Source: Trissonchulus latispiculum
Lineage: Eukaryota; Nematoda; Enoplea; Enoplida; Ironidae
Reading direction: 5' to 3'
DNA: 64,000 bases
Assembly (NCBI GenBank): GCA_030248195.1
Contig: JASAND010020580.1
Span: forward strand, 1 to 64,000
Shown: positions 10,546 through 19,130 of the stretch, in pieces
Position numbering within the stretch: the stretch's first letter is position 1
Layout of the letters: the number at the start of each line of letters is the position of its first letter
Notes under the pieces: generated by a model
Seen by the model: the letters and a program-made list of their open reading frames with translations, nothing else
What the model was told of the DNA's origin: nothing
The model's database searches: none
Program-made: the position numbers and the translations under genes

Positions 10546-11014
10546 TTATTTTTTCAACACACAACACATATTACACACATCAGATACAAGACTAATAGCA
10601 TCACATTTATTAGTTAAGCCAATAATGAAAAATTTTCCGTTATGAAACAGTCTAATAGTACCTCCTTTCATTTTCCAAATAATTCCACTGTAAATTTCCA
10701 GCTCTAAACATGCACTAGTGTAGACGTTTCTTAATTTTTCGTACAGAGCTTCCAGGTCTACTTCATATCCCAGATGATGGGACACAACCAAGTTGCAAAC
10801 AGTTTGTTCCTTTACCAATAAATTCAAAATTTTGCTCAAGTCAGAAATGCAAGCATTAGCATCATCTTCGGATTTAGCTCCAAGACATAGGAAGCTTCCC
10901 GTTGAAAATATCAAAAATGTGCAGGGTTTCAGAGTAAGGATAGCACCACTAAACCGTCTAGGATTATAAACTGCACCCGGAATTGTAAGTAAGTCAAGTT
11001 TTGAGTCAAATTTG
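10546..11014 (-). CDS. TBP-like protein, left-arm copy (5'-truncated)
   Basis: This frame is open from the palindrome centre (about 11014) to a stop at 10546 and encodes most of a TATA-binding-protein fold. Repeat one: KLDLLTI, YNPRRFSGAIL, then FSTGSFLCLGAKSEDDA, which line up with YNPKRFAAVIMRI and SGKMVCTGAKSEE of cellular TBP. Repeat two: LELEIYSGIIWKMKGGTIRL and FHNGKFFIIGLTNK, matching YEPELFPGLIYRM and SGKVVLTGAK. It lacks the first dozen codons (the MKIVNLVLKG part is present only in the right copy) because the arm ends there. It has the codons that are frameshifted in the right copy. Confidence 0.82.
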
Positions 11015-11264
11015 CCTGGATTCTGTCGAAGAATGTAAAGAAGCGTATAAAATTGACCAATTTAATTACTATGGTTTACAGGACTTTGATACTATTGTAT
11101 GCGGTGAATATTGTATTTATTTTTAATAAAAAGACTGGGAGGTTGCAGTTTTGATGAAATTATAGACTATTTGAGAAAAAGGAGCGAAAAGAATGATTCT
11201 ATAGTGAAACAGTTTGCTGATAGATTACGAATTTATAAACATTACCCCTCTTTGCAGACTTGTC
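11015..11264 (+). pseudogene. Adenain-like cysteine protease, C-terminal remnant
   Basis: Most of the unique centre reads as the end of a Polinton/adenovirus-type cysteine protease: NYYGLQDFDTIVCGEYCIYF, then, after one inserted T near 11116-11121, LIKRLGGCSFDEIIDYLRKR. The Gln before the active site (oxyanion-hole position), the Cys of VCGEYC and the following FDEII helix are the family landmarks. The catalytic His and Asp/Asn lie upstream and are missing. In Polintons this enzyme is thought to process capsid proteins. It ends just upstream of the TBP-like start codon at 11277, so the two genes were neighbours in the parent element. Confidence 0.78.
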
Positions 11265-11276
11265 AGCGTAGAAGTT

Positions 11277-11809
11277 ATGAAGATTGTCAATTTGGTATTG
11301 AAAGGCAAATTTGACTCAAAACTTGACTTACTTACAATTCCGAGTGCAGTTTATAATCCTAGACGGTTTAGTGGTGCTATCCTTACTCTGAAACCCTGCA
11401 CATTTTTTAGATTTTCAACGGGAAGCTTCCTATGTCTTGGAGCTAAATCCGAAGATGATGCTAATGCTTGCATTTCTGACTTGAGCAAAATTTTGAACTT
11501 ATCGGTAAAGGAACAAACTGTCTGCAACTTGGCTGTGTCCCATCATCTGGGATATGAAGTAGACCTGGAAGCTCTGTACGAAAAATTAAGAAACGTCTAC
11601 ACTAGTGCATGTTTAGAGCTGGAAATTTACAGTGGAATTATTTGGAAATGAAAGGAGGTACTATTAGACTGTTTCATAACGGAAAATTTTTCATTGTTGG
11701 CTTAACTAATAAATGTGATGCTTTTAGCCTTGTATCTGATGTGTGTAATATATATGTGTTGTGTGTCGAAAAAATAAAGAAAAAGAAAAAAATCGTAACG
11801 GTTGCCTAG
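11277..11809 (+). pseudogene. TBP-like protein, right-arm copy (complete start, one frameshift)
   Basis: ATG at 11277 opens MKIVNLVLKGKFDSKLDL, the first strand of a TBP-like saddle, and both repeats follow as in the left copy. About 165 codons is close to the 180-residue TBP core, with no N-terminal tail. A one-base deletion near 11648 (TGGAAATG, where the left copy has TGGAAAATG) ends the first frame at 11651; the rest continues in another frame (KGGTIRLFHNGKFF) to about 11809. Cellular TBP bends TATA DNA to start transcription; whether this version does so is unknown. The start lies a few codons after the protease end, suggesting an operon-like layout in the parent. A TBP gene is not, to my knowledge, part of the standard Polinton set. 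Confidence 0.85.
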
Positions 11810-12404
11810 CCGTCTGATGAGGCCCTGTGGCGGGGGCCGAAACGGTAATCAATTTATTTGGAGCAATCAATCAATTAATAACATTGATCTTGTGCAAGAA
11901 TTTAGATATATATATATCTATAAATTCGGAACTTTGAAGATAATATTGTTCTATTCTTTAGATAAACATGAGTTTCAAACTAAATATATTCATATTTTTA
12001 AACTAACGGTTATCTGAATCAAATGGCACAAATTATTTGGCATATTATGACATGCACGGTCAAACGTACACATATAATAAATTCTTATGTATTCTTCATC
12101 ATTGCTTAATAAAAATAAAATACCTTTTATTTTTCCATAAATTTGGCATATCCTCCTTGACATCAACATTCAAATTATATCGCCACAACGTATATAGTAA
12201 GGTTTGCTATGATAATTTGAGATGATTACGAACAAATGTTCAACAAGTGACAGGCAAGACTGGTAATGGTTTGTCTCATGAAAATTTTAATTAAAGAATA
12301 GAGAATGGTAGAAGCAATCGGATTGTTATTGAAACCTTGTAGAGATAAAATTGAAATATTAATAGTGAGCTTTACAAAGGACCACCAAAACCGGAAATTA
12401 AAAC

Positions 12405-15400
12405 ATGGTAATACCTGAACATTTTTTTTATTATTTTATTTCCCTTCTCCAAGAAGGCAAGACCTCCCACGGTGTCCCATGTCCCCGTCCAGGCGGGTTT
12501 TTTGAAGCCGGCCCAGGCCACCCCGCCTTCTGGCGCCGGCTTCTAATACTGGCGGGCGATGTTGAAGAAAACCCGGGCCCCACATATCCGTGTGGTGCCT
12601 GTGGTCTGAACGTTACCAGAAAGGACTACTCCATGGCATGCCACGGCTGTGGCATCTGGTTCCACCGTGTCTGTCTCCGTTTGTCAGTCAAGGACCTACT
12701 GAGGGAATATTCCTGCGGGTGGACTTGCTCAAACTGTCCCTCCACCAGCTCAGCAGCCCAGGTCCAGTCACCCAATCCCCCCAGCCGCCCCCAAGCTTGC
12801 CCGCCGGCAAACCGACCCGGCAGGGCCCCCCGGGTCAAACCGCGACAGCAAACCCACAACAGCCCCAGAGCCCTCCGATTTCTGCAGTGGAATTCCAACG
12901 GCCTCAGCTCAAGCAAAAGAGCTGAATTGGCCAAATTGCTCCATGACCGCAACGTGGACGTTGCCGTCCTTCAGGAAACCCACCTCCAACCTGGCATGAA
13001 CTTTGAAATCAAGGGCTACACCGTATACCGGGCCGACCGTCTGGTTAGAAGGAACCGCAATGCCCGTGGAGGCAAAATTGGCGGAGGGGTAGCTACTCTC
13101 ATCAAACAGGGTATCCAGCACCACCTCCTGCCTGCCACCCCCACCGGGGATACCACCACTGAACTGTTGTCCGTCAAGCTGTTTGAGGCACGTGAACTGA
13201 CTGTTACGAACATTTATGTGCCACCTGTCGTCTCCTGCCAGCAGGACAACAGAACCCAGCAGTTCGACCCATCCGCCCTGCCCTCCGGTAGAGGATCCCT
13301 TATCCTAGGAGACCTAAACGGTCATAGCCCTCTCTGGGACACCTCAGCGTCTGCCTCCGATTCTGTCGGAGAGAAATTCGAGGACTGGATGGAATCGAAA
13401 GGTTTTGTTCCAGTTAACGACGGATCCAGAACTAGAACAAATCCCACCACCGGCAACGGATCGGCCCCAGACGTGTCGGCTGTGCACGCATCCCTGGTCC
13501 CTGCTGTCTCCTGGTCTGTCGACCCCACCCCCTCTGACTCGGACCATCACCCCATCTGGCTGTCTGTCTCTGCTGCCGGGCCTCCGACGAAGAAGAAGCT
13601 GAAGCGGCTACGGCTGGCCAAAACGGATTGGGCACAATTTGCGGATATCTTGGACCAAAAGCTTACCGAATCCTGCTCTGAACCAGACTGCAGCCTCAAT
13701 CACCTAGTCAGATCCTTCAGCTCCGCCATCGTGGAAGCCCAGGATGCCTCTGCCCCTTATGGGGACTCAAGGGTTCCTGCGCCCTGGTGGAATGCAGAAG
13801 CTGCCGCGGCCATTCAGACGAGAGAGCGTCTGGCAACTGAGGCTAAAGCGGATCGACGTAAGCTAGAAGAATGGAAAGCCGCCTGCCGGGAAGCTAGAAG
13901 AATTATTGCCAAGTCCAAACGGGACCACTGGATCCAGTATGTATCACGTCTGGATGCCAGAACCGATCCGAAAGAAATCTGGAACACTGTCAAGGGCCTG
14001 AACGGAAGACCGAGAGCTGCCCCTTCCGGGGCATGTCTTCAGCGAAATGGCAAATTCTTCTCTACTCCCAGGTCGAAGGCCACGGCATTCATCAAGGAAT
14101 ATGCCCGAGTCGCTGCCGTCAGATCCCGGAAATCTGACCGGAAAACCATCATTGAAACGAAGAATGATCTCAATAGCCCGTGTGGCCATCCCGACGACGA
14201 ACCCAGCGCCTGTGCTCCCTTCTCCATGGGTGAACTTCAAACGGTTCTCCAGAGACTCAGGGCCAACGCCGCACCTGGGATCGACCGGGTCAGGAATGCC
14301 AGCCTCCGCCACCTAACGGATAAAGCCAAATCGATCCTTCTCCACATCTGCAACCGCTCATTCAAAGAAGGATTCTGCCCTACTCCGTGGAAAAGGGCAA
14401 AGATTGTGCCCATTCCCAAGCCAGGGAAAGATGCCTCTGACATCTCCAGCTACCGGCCAATCGCGCTCACATCCTGTCTCGCCAAAGTGATGGAGAGACT
14501 GGTGCTGGGTCGGTTATCCTATCTGCTGGAAAAGAACGAGGCTATCACGAGATACCAAGCTGGCTTCCGATCTGCCCGGTCCACCCAGGATCAGGTTCTC
14601 AGGATCACACAATCGATCAGCGACGGTTTCAACCACAAAAAGCCGGCCCACCGAACTGTCATGGCTCTCATCGATTTCTCCAGAGCATTCGACAGAGTCT
14701 GGCACTATGGTCTGCTGCGGGCGATGTCGCTCCTCAGGGTGCCCAGATGCATATCCCGGTGGGTAAAAGCTTTCCTACAGGATCGGCTCTATTCCGTCGA
14801 ATTTGAAGGGGCCACTAGTCGGCCAAAACGATTCGGCTGTGGTGTTCCCCAGGGTTGTGTCCTCTCCCCAACTTTATTCCAGGTGTTTATAAACTCCCTG
14901 GCTGAGGCAGTTCCTGAAGAAGTGGAAATTTCCCTATTTGCTGACGATGTGGCCATCTGGTGCAAACACCCACAGATTGCGGTGGCCACCCGTAAACTCC
15001 AGGAAGCCCTTGATGCTATCACCAAATGGGCTAGATCGAACAAAATGGTCATCAACGTCCAGAAGTGTGAAGCCTCAGTGTTTACCACCTGGAACAAGGA
15101 GCAGAACGTCAAACCGCACCTAACCATTGACTCCCAGCAAATCCCAGTCACCAAGACCCCGACTTTTTTGGGAATCAAATTCGATCCATCTCTATCCTTC
15201 AGGGCCCACATCGACCAGCTCATCTCCAAACTCAGAAGAAGAAACAATATTCTTCGATCCCTAGCTGGTACCAAATGGGGATGCAAAAAGGAAGACCTTC
15301 GGATGGTGTACCTTGCTTATATTGCATCCGCCATAGAATATTGTGGCCCTGCCTGGATGACGACTACAGCTCCTTCCAACCTGAAACGGCTTCAAACAAT

Positions 15401-16679
15401 CCAGAACGAAGCCGCCAGAGCCATAACAGGCTGCCCTAGAGGATCCCCTGCTGAACTCACAGTCAACGAGGCAGGCCTGGTGCCTCTTCATGTCCGTGCC
15501 AAATCCCTAACTGCTTCAGCATACGAAAAGTATCAGTGCCTCCCGGATTCTAACCCCACTGCAGATTCTTTTGCGGCCCCAACTGCCCGTCGCCTGGCCT
15601 CCCAGGCCTCCTGGCGGGAGGAGGGCCGGTCTCTAACAGTGCTGGCCTCCACCGACAGCCTGGCCAAGAAAAAAATAGCCACAGTCAGCCCGTTTCCGCC
15701 CTGGGAAGCCCCATCCGGGCTGGAAATTGTGTCTGAGATCTACGGCATCTCCAGAAGAGACCCCCCAGAGAAGAAGAAATCTGCTACGGAAAGTATCCTG
15801 GATCGCCTGACCCCGGCCGATATCGAAATCTACACTGATGGATCAGCCCAAGAAGGAACCAGAAACGGAGGAAGCGGCGTCTATATTCTTCACCATCGGC
15901 TGGGTCTCACCCGGAACATAATCGAACCAGCTGGTCTGGTCACCTCGAGCTACGGAGCTGAGCTCCGGGCGATGGACCGCGCCCTGGAATGGATTGACGC
16001 GACGGCATCCGCTGAAGATCAAATCATCAGAATTTTTTCGGATTCCCAATCGCTGACCAGGAAGCTGTCCTCTGGTCCTGCCAAATCAACTACCTATAAG
16101 GAGTTTACCATCTGGCGCCGCATAAAGTCCATCCTGAACTGTCAACCACGAACCCTCCAAATCCACTGGCTGCCCGGCCATTCGGGCATACACGGCAACG
16201 AAATCGCTGACACGCTCGCTGGCCTTGGCTCAAATCTGGATCAGGCTGCTACTCCGGTAGATTTCAGAGCAGTGAAATCCCTAATTTCTAGACATTTCAC
16301 TAGCACCTGGCAATCCGGTTTATCCTCGGACAGACTAGACCTGCTTCGAATCCCCCGCAACCCTGACCCGAAGGAGACTGGACTATCCAGGGCTGACAGG
16401 TCAGTCCTGTCCCAACTTCGTGTCGGGGGCTTCTCTCCAATCCTAAACTGGTACCTCCATAGGATTGGAGCCCTTGATTCCCCCTCATGTGCCCACTGCC
16501 CTGACCAGGAAGACACACTGTCGCATGCCCTACTCTACTGCCCACAATCAGACCGCCCACGCCTGTCCCACTTGGGTCCTAACCCTAGCCTTGCGGTCCT
16601 CTGGGAAAAGCCTCGGGAGGTCCTTGCCTTTCTCAGAGAATGCGGCCGCCTCCGTCCTGGAGGTGTCCGGGCCGATTGA
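12405..16679 (+). CDS. I-like retrotransposon ORF: 2A-PHD-endonuclease-RT-RNase H-zinc knuckle
   Basis: One open frame of 1424 codons. In order: a 2A ribosome-skipping motif GDVEENPGP (residues 51-59); a C4HC3 PHD-type finger right after it (CGACG...CHGCGIWFHRVC...WTCSNC, about 62-111); an APE-type endonuclease (LQWNSNGLSS, VLQETHL, GDLNGHSPLWD, SDHHPIW); a reverse transcriptase (SSYRPIALTSCLAKVMERL, LIDFSRAFDRVW, GVPQGCVLSPTLF, FADDVAIW); RNase H (IYTDGSA, SSYGAELRAM, FSDSQSL, LPGHSGIHGNEIADTLA); and a C-terminal CCHC knuckle (CAHCPDQEDTLSHALLYC). The layout fits the I group. No stop or frameshift is seen, so it is recent and may be active. The ATG at 12405 lies in the flanking arm, not in the element (starts about 12426), and there is no in-frame ATG before the 2A motif, so the natural start is unclear. 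Confidence 0.95.
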   Translation: MVIPEHFFYYFISLLQEGKTSHGVPCPRPGGFFEAGPGHPAFWRRLLILAGDVEENPGPTYPCGACGLNVTRKDYSMACHGCGIWFHRVCLRLSVKDLLREYSCGWTCSNCPSTSSAAQVQSPNPPSRPQACPPANRPGRAPRVKPRQQTHNSPRALRFLQWNSNGLSSSKRAELAKLLHDRNVDVAVLQETHLQPGMNFEIKGYTVYRADRLVRRNRNARGGKIGGGVATLIKQGIQHHLLPATPTGDTTTELLSVKLFEARELTVTNIYVPPVVSCQQDNRTQQFDPSALPSGRGSLILGDLNGHSPLWDTSASASDSVGEKFEDWMESKGFVPVNDGSRTRTNPTTGNGSAPDVSAVHASLVPAVSWSVDPTPSDSDHHPIWLSVSAAGPPTKKKLKRLRLAKTDWAQFADILDQKLTESCSEPDCSLNHLVRSFSSAIVEAQDASAPYGDSRVPAPWWNAEAAAAIQTRERLATEAKADRRKLEEWKAACREARRIIAKSKRDHWIQYVSRLDARTDPKEIWNTVKGLNGRPRAAPSGACLQRNGKFFSTPRSKATAFIKEYARVAAVRSRKSDRKTIIETKNDLNSPCGHPDDEPSACAPFSMGELQTVLQRLRANAAPGIDRVRNASLRHLTDKAKSILLHICNRSFKEGFCPTPWKRAKIVPIPKPGKDASDISSYRPIALTSCLAKVMERLVLGRLSYLLEKNEAITRYQAGFRSARSTQDQVLRITQSISDGFNHKKPAHRTVMALIDFSRAFDRVWHYGLLRAMSLLRVPRCISRWVKAFLQDRLYSVEFEGATSRPKRFGCGVPQGCVLSPTLFQVFINSLAEAVPEEVEISLFADDVAIWCKHPQIAVATRKLQEALDAITKWARSNKMVINVQKCEASVFTTWNKEQNVKPHLTIDSQQIPVTKTPTFLGIKFDPSLSFRAHIDQLISKLRRRNNILRSLAGTKWGCKKEDLRMVYLAYIASAIEYCGPAWMTTTAPSNLKRLQTIQNEAARAITGCPRGSPAELTVNEAGLVPLHVRAKSLTASAYEKYQCLPDSNPTADSFAAPTARRLASQASWREEGRSLTVLASTDSLAKKKIATVSPFPPWEAPSGLEIVSEIYGISRRDPPEKKKSATESILDRLTPADIEIYTDGSAQEGTRNGGSGVYILHHRLGLTRNIIEPAGLVTSSYGAELRAMDRALEWIDATASAEDQIIRIFSDSQSLTRKLSSGPAKSTTYKEFTIWRRIKSILNCQPRTLQIHWLPGHSGIHGNEIADTLAGLGSNLDQAATPVDFRAVKSLISRHFTSTWQSGLSSDRLDLLRIPRNPDPKETGLSRADRSVLSQLRVGGFSPILNWYLHRIGALDSPSCAHCPDQEDTLSHALLYCPQSDRPRLSHLGPNPSLAVLWEKPREVLAFLRECGRLRPGGVRAD

Positions 16680-16722
16680 ATCTGTATTCAGGTGGCTGGA
16701 AGCATCAACAACAACAACAACA
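12426..16722 (+). mobile_element. Non-LTR retrotransposon (I-like) nested in the palindromic element
   Basis: The insert is bounded by a 7- to 8-bp duplication ACATTTT (12419-12425 and 16723-16729), shown by comparison with the intact left arm. It ends in a short (CAA)n tail (about 16706-16722) instead of poly-A, as many I-type elements do. The GC content is far higher than the surroundings. The untranslated ends are very short. Confidence 0.93.
12491..12543 (+). other. Possible pseudoknot just before the 2A motif
   Basis: Two interleaved complementary pairs: AGGCGGG (12491-12497) with CCCGCCT (12522-12528), and GAAGCCGGC (12504-12512) with GCCGGCTTC (12535-12543). The order a-b-a'-b' is that of an H-type pseudoknot. 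It lies close to the element's 5' end, where some retrotransposons carry self-cleaving HDV-like ribozymes, but the second hairpin and joining strand of that fold are not visible, so I do not call a ribozyme. Confidence 0.4.
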
Positions 16723-17213
16723 ACATTTTATTATCGGAAGTTTCTATTTGAACAAAATATTATTAAAATTCAAAATTGGTTTGAACACATGTTTAACAAG
16801 AACCCTTCAATAAAAAAATCGGAAAAAAATTAATTTAGCAGTATTGCTTTCATAAAACTTGTTTGAAAACCTGTTGGATAATGTATGTTACCAAACCAGT
16901 TGCTGTGATATAAAAAAATTTGTGTCAGTATTGAAAGACACAGCTGACAATAAACCCTTTCTAGATACTGCCTATTACTTCAAAATTAGTTTGAGTAAAA
17001 GTGTGGTTTATGTGTTAAAGATCTTAATATCAAAATGTAAAACGCAGAAAATATTGCTTCAAAATTAGTTTGATTAAAAGTGTGGTTTATGTGTTAAAGA
17101 TAATCTATCTTTAACACATAGTCGGCTGCTGGCGCAGAACACTCATTTTTCAGCTACTCAAGGAGTATATATAATCGATGAAAAACAAAAAGTGTAATAT
17201 TTTACACACTTAC

Positions 17214-17275
17214 AATAAACAACGGAACAGCATGCAGGGGTTGTTCACCAAGACATAACAGATCCAAGCTTATTC
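17214..17275 (-). CDS. DEPDC5: DEPDC5/Iml1 exon: [11 protein letters not shown] motif
   Basis: Acceptor AGTTTAG, donor TTTATT|GTAAGT (a strong site); phase 1 in, phase 0 out. It encodes [19 protein letters not shown], almost the family motif [18 protein letters not shown]. Another AG upstream (TACTAG) gives the wrong phase. The donor is 55 bp from the end of the palindromic element. Confidence 0.97.
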
Positions 17276-17703
17276 CTAAACTATCAACAAGACCGTTTCT
17301 AGTACATAGCTCGAAAACATGAAGTACGTACTGTAACTTTATGCACTTTATGCAAATTATGCATATAATGCGCAATTACGAACATGAACAACAAATGAGT
17401 GCAAAACACTAAAATTGCAGAAAAGCTCAGGGGGAGACGGATTGTGAAAGCTCGGCTTTGAGCGAGAAATAGGCGAAATTTCGAAATCGTTGAATAATCC
17501 CGTGAACTTTGTATATGCGAAAGAGTAGAGGGTAAGGCCCACAACTAATTCTAATTCAGGAGGAAGGCCAAACGTAGAAAGACCTAATGTTATCTAAAGT
17601 CGACAAAAGGCTGTAAATCTCTAACTGATTCCCTGCCTAGGCAAGGGCTCTCTCATCAAAAGTCAAATGCACGCGTAAATGCAAAAATAAACAATGAAAA
17701 TAC

Positions 17704-17838
17704 CATGATCAACCACACGTTGTTTGGTTAGATTCATGGAATTCCAATCAACTGAAAAGACGCCCCCTCCAGGCGTGATGATTACATTCATTAGACCAGT
17801 ACGTTCAAAAGAACGATCAGCATAATTTTTCATTTTAA
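17704..17838 (-). CDS. DEPDC5: DEPDC5/Iml1 exon: DRxFxRTG...VIITPG motif
   Basis: Acceptor TTTTTAG, donor CATG|GTATTT; phase 1 in and out. It contains YADRSFERTGLMNVIITPGG, then GVFSVDW and LTKQRVVDH, matching [22 protein letters not shown] and LTKQRMIDN. This is the core of the SABA region. Confidence 0.96.
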
Positions 17839-18599
17839 CTAAAAATAAAATGGTAACATTGTGAGGAATATTTTATCCAACATACAAATATTACATTACA
17901 CAGTGACCGTCTAAACCCGAAGTACTTGCTCTACACCTCGGTTTGAGTTGTTAACAGTTACAGCTAAACAAAACAGTGAATGGGGATTAACAGCATGTGG
18001 AAAGGTGAACGGTATGGCGTACTGAAGAAAACGTGCAAAAGTAGTCCTGTGGCGACAGTGTAGTTTTAAGTTAAAAATACTGCGCTTGTTGCGACCCTCA
18101 AAATTTTAAAGAAAAGTCAAACTTATTAACAATTTTGCAGTGATCAGACTTCCAATGCGTGAGTGAATAAAAGACCGTCCATAATAAATAAACAAATGTG
18201 CAATAACAGAAACCCAAAAATTAGACACATTGTGTATAGGGCACTCCCATTCTACATTCAGCGCGTTCTACCCCAAACCAAGTACGATGCTAGTGCATTT
18301 GAAAGCCACAAATAAAGTATGCATAACCATCACGACCATCCATTTCTATTACCTTGATAATCCGCTAAGCAGCAAAAACTATGCACAATGTTAGTTAATC
18401 GAAATTATGCAAGCCAAATTCCTAAGGCTCCAAGCTTAACCAAAAAATGACAGCTCTACCAATTACGGACCAAAACCAATTTATGCAAATTTTACCACAC
18501 TTCAGCTACCTGCACTTAAAATTTGAATTCCCCTAATTAAAAAACTGAACTTTGCTGAGAAACAAAGAACCTCTTCAAAGGAACTATCTGTTGTATTAC

Positions 18600-18787
18600 C
18601 ATTTAAGGCTAAATTAATAGTCTCCAAAAAGTTGCCATCCTCAGCATTGGAATTATGGGCTTCAGGCATTGCCGGATCCATAGCCTGGATATACTTCTTC
18701 ATTTCAGAATTGTAATCATTCATGATCGGCTTCAGACGTCGAATCACAGGAGTCCAGTCATCGTAATGCTCGTTTTGAACGATCAAA
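18600..18787 (-). CDS. DEPDC5: DEPDC5/Iml1 exon: VQNE...NFLETINLALN block
   Basis: Acceptor TTCTGTAG, donor AATG|GTAATA; phase 2 in, phase 1 out. It encodes LIVQNEHYDDWTPVIRRLKP and ends NFLETINLALN, matching VVQNERREEWTSLLVTIKK and NYLEAINLSFN. The donor was chosen by phase and family alignment; the frame stays open beyond it. Confidence 0.94.
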
Positions 18788-18987
18788 CTACAGAACAGGA
18801 AAAACAGTGCAGTTATAAAACGGCAGTATTCACTCAAAATAATCGACAGAAAAACAGGTCGCACCCTGCACTGAAGTGGAAGCGAAGTATCTCGAGATCC
18901 ACACTCTTTACAGAAAGAACTATTCCCATTAGAGTGATCTATGACAGACGAAAGAGTGCATCATTTATCTCTATTCATAACCAATAC

Positions 18988-19130
18988 CGGTAGAAATCCT
19001 GAAAGAAGCGTCCTCTGGAATCACACAAGATTCCTTGACGAACAGAAGAAGGAAACTGGTCAATACTGGTGGCCTTATAAAACCAACGAGAGAATATCAC
19101 AACGGTCACGTAGTGTGAACACTTCCTTTC
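18988..19130 (-). CDS. DEPDC5: DEPDC5/Iml1 exon: CSHxVTVVxFSR...GRFFQDFY block
   Basis: Acceptor CATTTAG, donor TACCG|GTATTG; phase 0 in, phase 2 out. It encodes ERKCSHYVTVVIFSRWFYKA and DSRGRFFQDFY, lining up with [20 protein letters not shown] and DHKGRFYEDFY. Well supported. Confidence 0.97.

Larger units (their letters stand above)
9478..17158. mobile_element. Palindromic Polinton-type derivative with TBP-like gene and protease remnant
   Basis: Left arm 9478-about 11014 is the reverse complement of right arm about 11304-17158, once the nested retrotransposon (12426-16722) is removed. The ends are AGTAGCTGAAAAATGAGTG and its complement, so the element starts AG and ends CT. It is flanked by CAAGAA (9472-9477) and CAAGGA (17159-17164), a 6-bp duplication with one mismatch. 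AG/CT ends, 6-bp duplications and an adenain-like protease are Polinton/Maverick features. No polymerase, integrase, ATPase or capsid gene remains. Without the nested insertion it is about 3.4 kb: one end of a larger element duplicated head to head around a 290-bp unique centre. It lies in a DEPDC5 intron, 55 bp from the donor of exon 17214-17275. Confidence 0.82.
11304..17158. repeat. Right inverted arm of the palindromic element
   Basis: Reverse complement of 9478-11014, with small differences. It includes the TBP-like gene, a downstream hairpin (GGCGGGGGCCGAAACGG near 11830) and about 800 bp of AT-rich noncoding sequence. It is split at 12419-12425 / 16723-16729 by the nested I-like retrotransposon; the left arm gives the uninterrupted version of this site (CCTGAACATTTTATTATCGG in complement). 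Confidence 0.9.

Noticed and set aside
12491..12543. HDV-like ribozyme at the 5' end of the I-like element
   Set aside because: The two main helices can be drawn, but the P4 hairpin, the joining strand and the position of the cleavage site do not fit; kept only as a possible pseudoknot.
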